Source of the DNA: Nannobrachium achirus | Taxonomy: Eukaryota; Chordata; Actinopteri; Myctophiformes; Myctophidae | DNA: 64,000 nucleotides | NCBI GenBank assembly: GCA_963921795.1 | Contig: OY997655.1 | Span: 5,972,203-6,036,202 of the forward strand | Direction: 5' to 3' | Part shown: positions 22,655 through 35,382 of the stretch, one piece after another | Numbering within the stretch: position 1 is the stretch's first letter | Layout of the letters: each line of letters begins with the position of its first letter | Made by a program: the position numbers and the translations under genes | The notes under the pieces: generated by a model | The model's database searches: none | Seen by the model: only the letters and a program-made list of their open reading frames with translations | What the model was told of the DNA's origin: nothing

Positions 22655-23699
22655 TTAAAGGGGGCGTGACACGGCCAAAACAGCTAATTATGGCTATCAA
22701 ATTAGCAATTTGTTTTAATGATGTCATGTACCCCATGTTAAATTATCCAATCAAATGATGCAGTACAATCAACAGCCTATCACTGGGGGCTCTGTGTTGC
22801 TGCCGACAGGCCCATACAGCTACTGTTGATGTAGCCTTACATTAAGACGCGTTCTGCCGAGACTCTCGCATTGTGACGTTGGGCGACCGGCAGAAGCGTC
22901 TTACCGACTTGTCATACACTACCACTGCAGGCTCGACCAAATGTCATCTAGTTGCTCGACACATGCACCAATGAAAAATATAAGACTGCGCCGGAGTTCT
23001 CATATCGCTTACCGACTCTGACGGTAACTTTTCACAATGTAACAGTCCGTTGTTTTCAATAAAAATGCTTTTTACCAAGTCTATGTCCGAGTGCCTTTTC
23101 TCTCCGCTCTTTTTTTCCTGCATTTCTTCTTTGAAAACAATGTTGTTGCAGCTGCGCAACAGCGCCCCTTTGGTGGCCGGAAGGTACTATTGCTCATTTC
23201 ACACACTCTCGCAAGGTACTTTTACCTCCTGGCCACCAAAGGGGCACTGTTGCGCAGCTGCAACAACATTGTTTTCAAAGAAGAAATGCAGGAAAAACAG
23301 AGCGGAGAGAAAAGGCACTCGGACATAGACTTGGTAAAAAGCATTTTTATTGAAAACAACGGACTATTACATTGTGAAAAGTTACCGCCAGAGTCGGTAA
23401 GCGATATGAGAACTCCGGCGCAGTCTTATATTTTTCATTGGTGCATGTGTCGAGCAACTAGATGACATTTGGTCGAGCCTGCAGTGGTAGTGTATGACAA
23501 GTCGGTAAGACGCTTCTGCCGGTCGCCCAACGTCACAATGCGAGAGTCTCGGCAGAATGCGTCTTAATGTAAGGCTACTGTTGATGGGCCTGTCGGCAGC
23601 AACAGCCGGCTCCACCCCCTTTCCAAACCGTTTCAACAAAGACCACGTGGCCTACTGTACCATAATGTTACATTTCGGCCGGTGTCACCACTCCTTTAA
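22655..23699. mobile_element. TTAA-flanked element with a giant internal palindrome
   Basis: The outer ends TTAAAGGGGGCGTGACACGG and CCGGTGTCACCACTCCTTTAA are roughly inverted. Inside, arms 22795-23178 and 23231-23604 are nearly identical in reverse complement over about 375 bp, around a 52-bp spacer. Each arm holds matching CTGTTGCGCAGCTGCAACAA type sequence. The 124-codon frame at 23091-23465 spans the palindrome and has no protein features; I treat it as an artefact. Confidence 0.75.
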
Positions 23700-23843
23700 G
23701 TAAAAGTATATCGATACCACCACATAGAATTACTCCGGTCCGGTATTCAAAGCGTACTTCAAATGAAATTAAAATCAAACTTTATTTATAGAGCACATAT
23801 AAAACAACCGAGATTGAAGTGCTGTACAGAGCAGGTGCTAAAC

Positions 23844-24285
23844 CATGGGTCTTCAACAGGGGGTCCGGGGACCCCTAGGGGGTCCTCAGAGTTACTACAG
23901 GGGGTCCTCTAAATCTCTGAGTGATAGAAAGTTTTTTCTTTCTCCTATTTTATATTAACCACTTGAACCCTAGTGTCCATATTCGGAAATAATAGCAGAT
24001 CTACGCCTCGTGTTGTGAGGCGTGTATCTATTTTTGGCAAAGAGCTTTGGTGTAGAGGAGAAAAAGACCAGACTAAGTACAGAGTGAAAGGTAAAGTTTA
24101 TTAAGTATTGACGGTTCAAGTGGTTAAATATCTGAAAACACACATTGACATGAATCCAAAATACACTGATGATTGTGCTGTCAAACAGTGAAATGATATG
24201 CAATCTATGAAAAGGTTGTGGGGGTCCCTGCTTCATCTCTCTCTCAACTAAGGGGTCCTTGGCCTGAAAAGGTTGAAGACCCCTG
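23844..24285. mobile_element. hAT MITE, GGGTCTTCAAC ends
   Basis: CATGGGTCTTCAACAGGGGG at the left is mirrored by GGTTGAAGACCCCTG at the right. The flanks TGCTAAAC and AGCTAAAC agree at seven of eight bases. A hairpin-module copy (23990-24036) lies inside. Diverged relatives are at 27464 and about 4880-4935. Confidence 0.75.
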
Positions 24286-24289
24286 AGCT

Positions 24290-25515
24290 AAACAATAAAA
24301 GCAAAAGCATAAATATGTAAACAAGTGTCAACATGAGCACTAAACAGATATATGTATAGAAATCCTTTGGCGGTGCGTTTTGAGCTTGTAGATTGTGTAT
24401 TTTCAAATAGCCATAGCATAGAAGGCTGAAGTGGTTGATGTAGGTTTTGTGATATTATATCAAGGTATATAAAGTTTCCTATCCCAACCATTACAGATGA
24501 TTCAAATACAATATTAGTAAAAAGCACAACGTTTGCCTGAATTGCCTCTGAGATGTAATGGAGTAGAAGTGAACATTAGAAATACTCCAGTAGAGTGAAG
24601 AATTAGGCACTATTGTACTTTTTTTTTTTTTGAACAAGGGTTCATATTTTATTAGATTGTAATTAGAGAAAAGAAAAGATGAGTGTTAACCCTTGCATTG
24701 TGTTAGAAAACTCTATTAGTGCTTTCTATCATTTTAGCGATTTTAACTATTTTGATTTCAGTGGGCGGGGGCATGTTGATTGATTGAATGAAGAATTTAT
24801 TAGAAGTTTGCATAGGAAAAGGTCATGACAGTACAGTTCACTGATACAAGGTCAAAAAGGATACACCCAAGAAAGCCTATGGTTTGTTTTCGTTAAAAAA
24901 AAATAATCATATAACATTGAAAGACAGACAGATACAAGCCAGAAAAATACAAGTATGTGGCTATATATGTCTTTTTAACCCGACAATTTCTTTATCACTA
25001 TTTACAGTAACACTGCTAGCCCCTTTAAGTCACATCTGCCCATGAAAGAATGCGGTGCATCTTGGGAATGGGCTTATTGGACTTGTATGCATGCCCCCAA
25101 CCACTGAAATAAAATAAAATAAAAAACCTAAGTTCTCCTTTAAGTAACTGTACTTAGTTACTTTCCACAGCTGACGACAAGAACAGAAAATAAGAAAAAG
25201 CGATTACTTATAATTGTGTCGAAGCCTCCGATCACACAGGTTGGTGGGAAATCCCATCCCCACCTCGTTTTGAAAAACGAAACAACGGCCATCACCTCGT
25301 TCTAATAATGGCACTCTGAGTGCAAGCATGTGTTCATAACATTAAATGGATGCAAATTAATGGCACAAAGTAAACGCTGCGGGCGAGTACGGACCTTTAT
25401 TCTGAGACATGGATGGTTTGGTCTGATATGGTCTGTCATCTGTTCTAGAATCACTTTACTGTTCATGTATACTGTTGGTATGTCTGTCTGTCTGTCTATC
25501 TACTGTATCTGCCCG
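24290..25515. other. No gene seen
   Basis: Contains half of a hairpin-module copy (24365-24405), a LINE-like tail near 24780-24850 (GAATTTATTAGAAG) and A/T-rich sequence. No exon recognised. Confidence 0.5.
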
Positions 25516-25519
25516 CCTG

Positions 25520-25670
25520 TCAGTCAGTCAGTCAGTCAGTCAGTCAGTCAGTCAGTCAGTCAGTCAGTCAGTCAGTCAGTCAGTCAGTCAGTCAGTCAGT
25601 CAGTCAGTCAGTCAGTCAGTCAGTCAGTCAGTCAGTCCGTCCGTCCGTCCGTCCGTCCGTCCGTCCGTCC
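25520..25670. repeat. (CAGT)n then (CCGT)n microsatellite
   Basis: Twenty-nine CAGT units are followed by about eight CCGT units, a single-base T/C type switch in the unit. The Ser-Val-Ser-Gln open frames are artefacts. Confidence 0.95.
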
Positions 25671-27463
25671 ACTGTATGTCTCGCGATAATGTCCCAATGC
25701 TATATACGTAGAGTCTGGAACTACACCTCCTGAAATACGAGTAGCAGAAGCTGGCATTTCTGTTTTACGAATATATCATTTAAAATATAATTTCTGCTAA
25801 GCTGGAGGATACAGTGTTTTTGATATTCAGTGAGAGTGAGACCAGGAGCGCTCGTTTCTGGGCGCGAGGTGGAGCAAGCTGTGCCTCCTTTTGGGGACTG
25901 TCTATAAGGTGAACTACAAAAAAAGCTCTCCGGTCCTAATCTCTCATCTACCTAAAAAACACTGTAACATATATATATGCTTTAGATGGCTTAGATTGAT
26001 ATTAGGATAAATGCACGCGACTGTACAAACAAAACGTAAGTGGAGAGAAGGCTTCACTTCCGATTTATCGCTTACTCATGATCAGAGCTTCCGTTGCTCC
26101 AGACCGTATGACGGAAGCGTTTGAAGATTGTGGGAGGCGACAGTCTGGTCACGCGAGACTAAGAGATAACAGTTAAACTGGGCACAACGTAGACATTGTT
26201 CTGCATGTTCTCTATTTGTTTGTATTTACAAGTAATAAATGTAATAATAGTGAAGATTAACTGCTGTTATTACTGCCCTGAAGGGAGTCCAGGGACCCCT
26301 TTGGGGTCCCCAGGACCCTATGTTGAGAACCTTTGCTGCACAAAAATGACTTTTTTTCTATCAACTAATCACCCCATTGAGACTTGAAATCTTGTATATA
26401 TTTATAAATTGTTTTGCATTCCTAAGCCAATGATTTAAGGAGGCTCTTTATGTATCCATATATAGGGAACAAAGCAGGTGTCTCTGCGGGGTCAGTAATC
26501 CATAGAAAAAGAAAATATTTATTTCGGCTTGTCATGTCTTGTGTCATCAGGGCTTTTTTTTTTAAGAAGGCCCTGTCCCATGCCTGTTATCATACATGCC
26601 AGTTCCTCTCCCCTCCATCAGGCGCCCGGCTGGCCAGGGGGAGACCAGGATTACTGCATGTTTTTTTTTTTTGTGAGGGACCCTACCCTATAGGGACACA
26701 GGGAGAAAATGCAAACTCCACACAGAAAGGCCCTTTTGCTAACCGCACCTATAGGGGTGTGGGCGCTGATGGCGCGGAGGAGAGAACACGCCCCCCAGTG
26801 CCCACAGCGCATCTATTGCCGGGTATATCATTAATTAATTCAGTCGATTCTGCAGAGGCTTTTCAGTCAAATAACTTTTTTTCTATTGATTACTCATGCT
26901 CATGGAGACTTGAGTTCAATAATATAAATTATATGTTTTATTTGTCTCATTCCTAAGACAAAAATGTGATTATAGTAAATTTACCCCCATTGATTCCGGA
27001 TGGAGACCCAAATGCAAGGCCCTGGAAGGGGAGGTAAGTTTACTATAATCACTTGGTATGCGACAAAAAAACAAAAATATTATTGAACTCAATTCTCCAT
27101 GGCAAGAGTAATCAATAGGAAAAAAAAAACATTTTGTGGGTGAACTACTCCTTTGAGTCGGGTTGGATTTGAAACCCTGACTTTAGTTGGGTACGGCAGT
27201 TACTGTGTTAAGATGATCCCACCGACGTCCCACTCAGCGCGTCATGCCCTCGGGTCCTCTGAGTCTGTGTGACACACGGCGACTTGGAAGTCAGTTGGAC
27301 GGACGGATGGACGGACTGATAGACGCACGATTTCTGGAGATGCACGTTTTTGCACATTTCCAGTAGGATGACTGAATAATGAATGAGTGTGTGTACAGTA
27401 TGGTGATGAGGAAGATGCTCCGTCTCATTTATTTATCTGTACAGTATGATGTATACTGTAGCA
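25671..27463. other. No gene; MITE scraps
   Basis: Positions 26857-27162 are a diverged copy of the MITE at 5467 (TTTTCTATTGATTACTCATG and GGTGAACTACTCC). The 168-codon frame at 26450-26956 crosses a poly-T tract and has no protein features. Confidence 0.5.
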
Positions 27464-27975
27464 GGGGTCTTCAACCTTTTCAGGCCAAGTACCCCTTAGT
27501 TGAGAGAGAGATGAAGCAGGGACCCCCACAACCTGTTCATAGATTCCATATAGTTTCATCGTTTGACAGCACAATCATCAGTGTATTTTGGATTCATGTC
27601 AATTTGTGTTTTCAGATATTTAACCACTTGAACCGTCAATTCAATAAACTGGACCTTTCACTCTGTACTTAGTCTGCTCTTTTTCCCCTCTACACCAAAC
27701 CTCTTTGCCGAAAATAGCCAATCTTTGTGAGCTTGTAGATCTCACAAAGGTCTCCATATACAGATCAAAAGAACAACCTATTTCAAAGATGACAAACAAT
27801 TTACTTGTTTCGTGAATGAAAATAATATCTGGAGCATTTGGAATATTACAATTTTGAGGTTTCCACCCAACAATGACGATATACTAGTGTTGTTGCTGCT
27901 CTCATACCACCATTATTACTGGGGTGTTGGTGTGGGCCAGACAGTAGCCCCCCACGGGCCACCTATTGGGGAACC
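27464..27975. mobile_element. Chimeric MITE remnant
   Basis: It begins like the GGGTCTTCAAC family (CAGGGGTCTTCAACCTTTTC), has a shortened hairpin module at 27714-27750, and ends like the element at 60434 (CCTATTGGGGAACCCTGG). Either two elements were joined at the shared hairpin or one was inserted into the other. Confidence 0.55.
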
Positions 27976-27976
27976 C

Positions 27977-28148
27977 TGGTGTACAGTATGGTGTACAGTA
28001 TGGTGTACAGTATGGTGTACAGTATGGTGTACACTACAGTATGGTGTACACTACAGTATGGTGTACAGTATGGTGTACAGTATGGTGTACAGTAACATGT
28101 ACAGTATGGTATACAGTATGGTGTACAGTATGGTGTACAGTATGGTGA
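27977..28148. repeat. 12-bp minisatellite GTGTACAGTATG
   Basis: About fourteen units, some with CACTA or ACAT variants. The period is a multiple of three, so all frames of both strands stay open for 60 or more codons without being genes. Confidence 0.95.
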
Positions 28149-28409
28149 TGGTCTCATGTATTTTTCTGTTGATTTCTCTTCTTGTGCTCAGCATCTCTCC
28201 TGGATGTGGTGCGCTGGAGCACAATGACCCAGTTGGACTGAAGCTCGCGCACGTGCACGCGCGTGTGCGCGCACGCACTCACAAACACACACACAACAGT
28301 CATGGCCGGACCTGCAGCATTGATGACTAGAATTGCAACTCAACCATTCTAATGGTAAGCATGAAGCACTGCACACGCAAACGCTCGTACACGCGTGTGC
28401 ACAGACTGC

Positions 28410-28568
<159 letters not shown>

Positions 28569-28569
28569 C

Positions 28570-29258
28570 ACACAGACACCCAAACATTCTAACCATTTAT
28601 TTATTTCCACAAAAACATACAGGGACACACATACTGAGTACTTTCTACTGTTGGTACTTTAAGTACATGTTGACACTTTTCTGTTTTTACTCAAGTATAT
28701 TTTTAATTCCGGACTTTATTAACAGATATTCCGCCGTGACTGACTATGATGGCCTCTACTTGTTATGTCGTTTTTAGGTGATAGCTTCAAGGTCAAGGTC
28801 AAGGTTGTACTTGATTGTTACATCTTTTGTACAGGTACATAAGAGTAAAACTTGTTTTTGTTCGGCATCCTTCAGACAATGCAGTGGTAGAACAACAAAA
28901 AAAACACAACACATCTAAGATAAAAATATAAGTACTAATAATAATAATGGCTTAGGAAAGAAAGAGTGCAAAAGAGCAAAGAATGTAAAAAAAGCATCCT
29001 CAGCTGTGCATGTGCATAAAGTTTGGTATATTTTATACACCAATGGCATTTTTCCGTACTAGCTACTGTACAATAACATTTTGTAAACAAAAACTTCACA
29101 GTGTGTTCCATGTGCAACAGGTTGGTATAATTAAAGACTTCACACAGTATAGTATTATGTACAGTAGGTGCAGTTCAGCCTCATAGTAACTATTTTGTAC
29201 CATTGGTGAGGCTCGAGCATAATAGTGCAGAGAAGGGACAAGTGGGGTGGGGATGGCA

Positions 29259-29289
<31 letters not shown>

Positions 29290-29360
29290 CGGCTAACTCT
29301 GGACCGTTCTCCATCACCTAATACCGCTTATCACCTAATAATTTAGCTCTTCACCGCAGA
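28570..29360. other. No gene; poly-G run at 29260-29288
   Basis: Low-complexity and A/T-rich sequence, including about 29 consecutive G. Such runs are often mis-assembled, so the length here is uncertain. Confidence 0.6.
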
Positions 29361-29363
29361 CTA

Positions 29364-30147
29364 TGTTACGACCCTGGGGGTCTTCAGGCATGTTTGTGTA
29401 TACTGTAGGTAGGCATAACCCTCTTGGTCCCTGTGTGAGGTGCTCCTGTGGGCTGTGTGTGTATGAATGAGTGTGAGTGAGTCAATGAGTGAGAGAATGA
29501 TTGGGACTAGGTGACGCCCAGGAGATGATTGGTTGCAGCCTACCAAGCAGAGTATAAGAGGCTGGTGGCTACCAGCTTCTGCGTCCTCTCTCTTCACTCC
29601 CAACATGAACCACCAGCAAGACAGGGTTGCAGCCATACAATGGGTTTTTCTTTATTTTCTGAAGGATGAGGGAATAGGTATCATAACAAAAGAAAACTCT
29701 ACACAAAATAACCCTAACTAAACTACCCCCACTTAACAGAACTCAAAATACAGTGAATGAACTAACTCCTACTCAAAAACACATATCAAAAGGGAACTCA
29801 ACATAAGGGATTCCCCCCAACCTTATCAAACCCGGCTGTTAGATCAGTAGAGTAGACACATGAGTACAGCTGAGAGAACAGGAGATGTTTGTTGCTGGCA
29901 GTCCATGTTGGGAGTGAAGAGAGAGGACGCAGAAGCTGGTAGCCACCAGCCTCTTATACTCTGCTTGGTAGGCTGCAACCAATCATCTCCTGGGCGTCAC
30001 CTAGTCCCAATCATTCTCTCACTCATTGACTCACTCACACTCATTCATACACACACAGCCCACAGGAGCACCTCACACAGGGACCAAGAGGGTTATGCCT
30101 ACCTACAGTATACACAAACATGCCTGAAGACCCCCAGGGTCGTAACA
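29364..30147. mobile_element. Head-to-head LTR-like foldback
   Basis: TGTTACGACCCTGGGGGTCT starts a 245-bp arm (29364-29608) that returns almost perfectly inverted at 29904-30147, ending CGTAACA. Each arm has a TATA-like TATAAGAG about 45 bp before CACTCCCAACATG, as in an LTR promoter. ACTAT occurs on both flanks. A relative with TGTTACGG and CATAACA ends is at 62201-63456. The spacer (29609-29903) shows no retroviral-type genes. Confidence 0.6.
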
Positions 30148-30179
30148 ACTATGATAAGGCCTTTAGGAAGGAATTATTC

Positions 30180-30265
30180 CTCTCCCCCCCTTCTCTCTGT
30201 CTCCCCCCCCTTCTCTCTGTCTCCCCCCCTTCTCTCTGTCTCCCCCCCTCCCCCCCTCCTCCCCC
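30180..30265. repeat. CCCCCCTTCTCTCTGTCT minisatellite
   Basis: Three clear units of about 18-20 bp followed by a degenerate C/T-rich end. Confidence 0.9.
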
Positions 30266-30269
30266 TCCC

Positions 30270-33200
30270 GACACGGTGGAGGCAGATGGCCTACCACCAT
30301 AGAGCCTGGGTCCGCCTGCCTCACCACTCTTTCTTCCAGTTGAGGGGGAGTTTGGCTCAACTGGCACTTTGATCCATTTAGTATGAAAACCTTTTTTTTT
30401 TCTTCTTTTTTTTTTCTTTCAAGACTTCTGCGTACTGCTATGTGCTTCGCGTCACGTTGTGAACTTGCAAATCGATTGTTTTCACGACATCTTAAATATT
30501 TATTTTCTAATTTATGGAATGTATAAGATATTCATTTTATGTATTAATGAAATTACTTCAAAAAAATCATTGTATTTTTATTTTATTCATTAAAATCTTA
30601 GCTTTTTAGATTTTTTTTTTAAACTATAAAAACAAAAGAACAAGAAATTTAGGGAACCATAATTTTGGATCTTAATATATCTAATCTTTGGATAAATATT
30701 TAGGCGTTTCAAGAATCAGTCCAAAATGGGTTGATAATGGAATGGAATAGAATTGATTCCTCTACCCTATAGGATGAGGCTGGAGGGACTGCTATGAGAG
30801 GCCTGTCATCCTTATTATTACATAATCGACTAATTGCAATTATTTGAGATGAGGGATTCGGGCCACTCCGTCCTGGGGAAAGGTCTGGAGACAACGGTAA
30901 TGACTTGCGCAAGCAGAGTGCGCAAGTACAGTACTGCGATCCGATCGGCTGGGTGTGTGTGCGTAGGTACTGTGCCCTCTCTTTATTTAAGACCGTAGCC
31001 CAGGGGGTTCCCCAATAGGCGGCCCGGGGTTCTGTCCGGCCCCCACCAACCCCAGTCAAAAAAATAATAATAATAATAATATTTTCGGGGAGTAGTGAAA
31101 GTTAGAGGTATGGTGAGTGCAATATGAAACGTAAGCTTACCATAATCCATAATCATATTCAAGGGCTTTTGGAGAAATGAGACAGACAGAGCACTGCAGA
31201 GGGAAGGTTTGTGTGTGTCTTCGTCCACTAGCTGGCAGCTGATGCCAATAAGTAGTTGACGGCCCCTCGTTAATGAATCAAAGGAAGGCAATTATCGTCT
31301 CTGCACTGTCCAACTAGCAGCTGACGCATACTTTTCAAGCAGACTGGTTAATTGGTTCTTAACTTATTTTGTTTCAACTTTAAGGAGTGCATTTCTCATA
31401 ATAATTATAATAATGGTAGTACAAGAGCAGCAACAACACTAGTACAGCTATAGTTTTCATGTTACAGTGTTTCTCAACTTTTTCTCTACCAGGGCACACT
31501 TTACACAGCCAAAAGATCCCAGGGCACACCTAGATATATGGAGTGTGTGGCTATTTGGCCAATGTTTTACCAGTTGTTATATAGTTTGTTGTTTATTTGG
31601 GTCTATTTTACTTTCTTTCTTGAGGTATTAAACAGGTTTTAAAAGTTCTTAAATCGTGACTTATTTGTATTTTTTTCCCCCCTTTTTTTGTCACTGGAGT
31701 AAACTAAACCTACAGTTGGATTTTAGTGACAGAATTGCAGGCCTATTTAGGGGGATTGAAATTACACATGGTTGCAAGCTGAACATAGCCGATCTACAAG
31801 CTCACAACGTGCACGTGATAGTCCCTCCTTATAGCCTTCACCCGCATTTGCGCGCTTGGACGTAAGTCCTCGTTTGTAGACATTATGCATGCTATAGCAG
31901 TTTAGGCAGGAACATTCACGTCAAGTCAATTTAACCATTTATTGCAAATGGAATACACGTCAAGCAGATTTAACCATTTATTGCATAAATGGAATACAGT
32001 TAATCTTGGCGTTTGAAGGGCTCCGCGTTTGAGATGCTCCCTGAAATTTGGTGCAAGCTTTTCTGAGCATACAAAGGAAAACCAGGGAACGCTAAGCGAT
32101 GCCCCCCATAGGGATACAATAGCAGAATAATGAATGAATGAATGAATTTTATTTGTATAGCGCCTTTTTAAACATAGTTACAAAGTGCTTTACAGACATT
32201 TAAAAACAAGAGTAAACATTAGTAAAATGTAAAATGAAAACAATTAAAACAATTAAAACACCATACGCTTAAGAAAAACACTTTACATACAGATGTGTTT
32301 TTAAAAGCGATTTAAAAGAGGGCACTGGCGGTCTGACGGTCCCCCCCGGGTAACACAGGAGGTGTTGGGGGGATCCAGGAGGGCCTTATCCGAGGATCTG
32401 AGGGTGCGTGCAGGTTTTAGAAAGGGTTCAGCAGGTCAGCGATGTAAGTAATCAATAAAATCTTAAAATCTATTCTGTAGCTCACAGGCAGCCAGGATGG
32501 GGAGTAATATGTTCACGTTTCTTTGTGTTAGTCAGTAATCGAGCTCTAATAGCAATACATTGACATGTAACTTAGTCAAATCACAGCATCTGAGCATAAC
32601 TTTGACATGTAACTTAATCAGACAATCACAAGTATTTGAGCTTTAGCCAGATTGATCGTGCAAAGGTGGAGGCTGGGGTGGAGGAGGCAGAAAGCAGCGA
32701 TTGAGTCTAAAGCTTTGCAAACCAAGCATTGGTAGAGAAAGCAAGCCGAATTTAAAGGAACCTTCCCTGCTGATTTAGAGTTTTGATTGGAGTATGGCAG
32801 TCATGTGACGTAATGACCAGCAGATATGATAATGAGGTATGAGAAACAGAGCTGACTGACATCTGACTACAGCTGGGCAGCGACTTGACTCCCATGTCCT
32901 GCATAAACTAACGCTGACACTTCATTTATTCAGCACGGTGTGGAGCATGCAGCCTGAATGGTGAATCAATAAAGTAATGTTAGGTGAATAGAGTTAGGAA
33001 GATATACTGTAAATAAAGGCAGATAAACATCATAAACATGATGATTGCCTATAGGCACTAGATGACCTCAGAGCAGCGTTTTCTAACCCTAGCTGACATT
33101 AAAACATTACGGGCCCCCAGGGGCCCCCGGGTTGGTGGAAGACCAAGTAGCAATACCACAATGTTGAAACCAGTAGAGGGTATGCGGCGTGACATCATCA

Positions 33201-33500
33201 TCATACCAGGAAGTTATGCAGGAACGCCTACTGAGTGGCAAAACACTACTTTCTGGCCTCTATCTATCCATCCATCCATCCATCCATCCGAAGAAGAAGA
33301 AGACAAGGCACCCTTTTCACATCAGTGTATTATAGCGCCACCAGGAGGCCCCAATAACCTACCTGACCTGTGCTCGGGAAGAGCACTGCTTCTAGTTTGT
33401 TATGTGGATGCACTAAACGTCATTTTGTTGTATCAGGAACGTACAGAGAATGTTAGGGAGGCGCAGGGGCTGGACATTTCTAAAACGGCCTTTTGGTGAA
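30270..33500. other. No gene; repeat fragments
   Basis: Holds a hairpin-module half at 30428-30480, a fragment of the TAGGGCTGTCAC family (30815-30850), one end of a GTGTTTCTCAAC hAT MITE (31466 onward) with half a hairpin (31784-31812), and a LINE-like tail with GAATGAATGAATTTTATTTG at 32130-32260. It also holds part of the 50039 repeat family at 33173-33260 and an (ATCC)n run at 33262-33290. The 145-codon frame at 33062-33499 crosses these repeats. Confidence 0.5.
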
Positions 33501-33503
33501 AAT

Positions 33504-33567
33504 ATCGAAAATAGCAGACCTCCAAGCTCACAACGCTTTGTGAGCTTGGAGGTCGGCTATTTTCGGT
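33504..33567. repeat. Hairpin module copy
   Basis: GAAAATAGCAGACCTCCAAG pairs with CTTGGAGGTCGGCTATTTTC. Both arms carry the same CCTCC/GGAGG change relative to the usual TCTAC/GTAGA, so the substitution is compensated. Confidence 0.9.
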
Positions 33568-33830
33568 GCTTGATACCACACTGAACTAAGCATAATCAAT
33601 TCGATACTGGAGATGTGGCCTAATGGCATGGATTTCTACACAGAGGGCAATTCTTTCAACATAAGATGCTGCATTCAAGTTCAGGAGAGTTTGGACAAGA
33701 CAATTCTCTTGAATGCTGCTGGTATGGCATGGAAAGAGGAGCATTTCTTTCACCATAGCAAAAACTGCATTCATGGTAAAAGGGCAGGGGCTCAAGCTCA
33801 AGCCCCTGCTTGAGCCCCTGATTGATACAC

Positions 33831-34137
33831 CAGTGTTTCTCAACTTTTTTTCTGCATGGGCACACTTTTCATGTCCCAAGAATCCATGGGCACACCAACA
33901 TAATACGGGGGTGTAAATATCGTCACTGTCGGGGAAGAAACCTCGTATCTCCAAGTTTCAAATGTGTATTTGCGGCGCGAGGCGTTGTGTGCTTGTAGAT
34001 CGGCTGTTTTCACTAGTTAAATAATTTTTAAAATGATAAATACAATGCTGTCTTTCAAGCAGTTTCAAGGGGCACACTTGACCCTTCTCAGGGGCACAAC
34101 CCAAAGGTCCCCAGGCACAGTGGTTGAGAAACACTGG
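33831..34137. mobile_element. hAT MITE, CAGTGTTTCTCAAC ends
   Basis: CAGTGTTTCTCAACTTTTTT at the left and GGTTGAGAAACACTGG at the right are inverted. A truncated hairpin module (33971-34015) occupies the centre. Confidence 0.8.
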
Positions 34138-34149
34138 CGTACACGTGCC

Positions 34150-34363
34150 TGTGTTTCATCCCTCCCTCCATCCATCCATCCATCCATCCCTCCATCCCTC
34201 CATCTATCCATCCCTCCTCCATCCATCCCTCCCTCCATGGAGAGTTGAAGCGTGGTGTTCTGCAGAGACACGGTGGTGCACGGTGAAGGCGATGAAGATG
34301 GTGATGATGATGATGATGTGTAAAGAGACATGCAGTGCTCGTGTGTGACGCACAACCAGTGTC

Positions 34364-34441
<78 letters not shown>
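34150..34441. repeat. (ATCC)n and (GT)n microsatellites
   Basis: CATCC/CCTCC repeats at 34155-34235 and an almost pure GT run at 34366-34440. No gene between them. Confidence 0.95.
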
Positions 34442-34443
<2 letters not shown>

Positions 34444-34517
34444 TGCGTGCGTGCCTGCGTGCGTGTGACGTAGCCTAACAGAACAGTGTCACATCTCGCA
34501 GTGTCTCTTCGGGACAC

Positions 34518-34541
34518 GCGTCTCTCTCTCTCCCTCTCCCT

Positions 34542-34572
<31 letters not shown>

Positions 34573-34642
34573 CCCCCCCCCCCCCCTCTCTCTCTCTCTC
34601 TCCCTCTCCCTCTCTCTCTCTCTCCCTCTCCCGCTCCCTTCT

Positions 34643-34687
<45 letters not shown>

Positions 34688-34738
34688 TCCCCCCTCTCCT
34701 CTCTCTCTCTCCTCTCTCTCTCCCTCTCTCTCCCTCTC

Positions 34739-34779
<41 letters not shown>

Positions 34780-34831
34780 TCCCCCCTCTCCTCTCTCTCT
34801 CCTCTCTCTCTCCCTCTCTCTCTCTCCCTCT

Positions 34832-34879
<48 letters not shown>

Positions 34880-34935
34880 TCCCCCCTCTCCTCTCTCTCT
34901 CTCCTCTCTCTCTCCCTCTCTCTCTCTCTCTCCCT

Positions 34936-34977
<42 letters not shown>

Positions 34978-35031
34978 CCCCCTCTCCTCTCTCTCTCTCC
35001 TCTCTCTCTCCCTCTCTCTCTCTCTCCCTCT

Positions 35032-35063
<32 letters not shown>

Positions 35064-35066
35064 CCT

Positions 35067-35101
<35 letters not shown>

Positions 35102-35104
35102 CCC
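34518..35104. repeat. Long CT/C-run satellite with higher-order pattern
   Basis: CT tracts, CCCTCTCCC blocks and C runs recur with a longer period of roughly 110-130 bp, about five times. The 218- to 271-codon frames on both strands (Ser-Leu or Arg-Glu rich) exist because the DNA has almost no A on this strand. Confidence 0.95.
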
Positions 35105-35192
35105 ATCATGCTCTGATGCACGCAGACATCTTGCACGCATGACTGACTCACTCCACCGCATGTCACATGATATGCAAAAATAAATGTAACGT

Positions 35193-35237
<45 letters not shown>

Positions 35238-35262
35238 CACACACTCACACACTCACACACGC
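35193..35262. repeat. (CA)n microsatellite
   Basis: CA run with a few CT and CG interruptions. Confidence 0.95.
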
Positions 35263-35382
35263 ACACACTACACACAGAGGTTTGTATCACTAGTATAATC
35301 CTTGTGTGGACATCAACATTTTAAGACAGTGATTTCATGCCATAGCATCTCGTTTTATTATTTAGTTTCTATCTATAAGCCT

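Noticed and set aside
23091..23465. 124-codon frame across the palindrome centre
   Set aside because: It reads the same DNA forward and inverted; no protein features, and bounded by the foldback arms.
27812..28330. 172-codon frame containing a signal-peptide-like run (MVSCIFLLISLLVLSISPGC)
   Set aside because: The frame runs through a 12-bp minisatellite and into CA repeats. I could not connect the segment to the receptor by splice phase or homology. Worth a glance if a first exon is sought.
34475..35290. Open frames of 218-271 codons on both strands
   Set aside because: They lie entirely in CT/CA simple repeat; composition is Ser/Leu or Arg/Glu only, and there is no start, splice or domain evidence.
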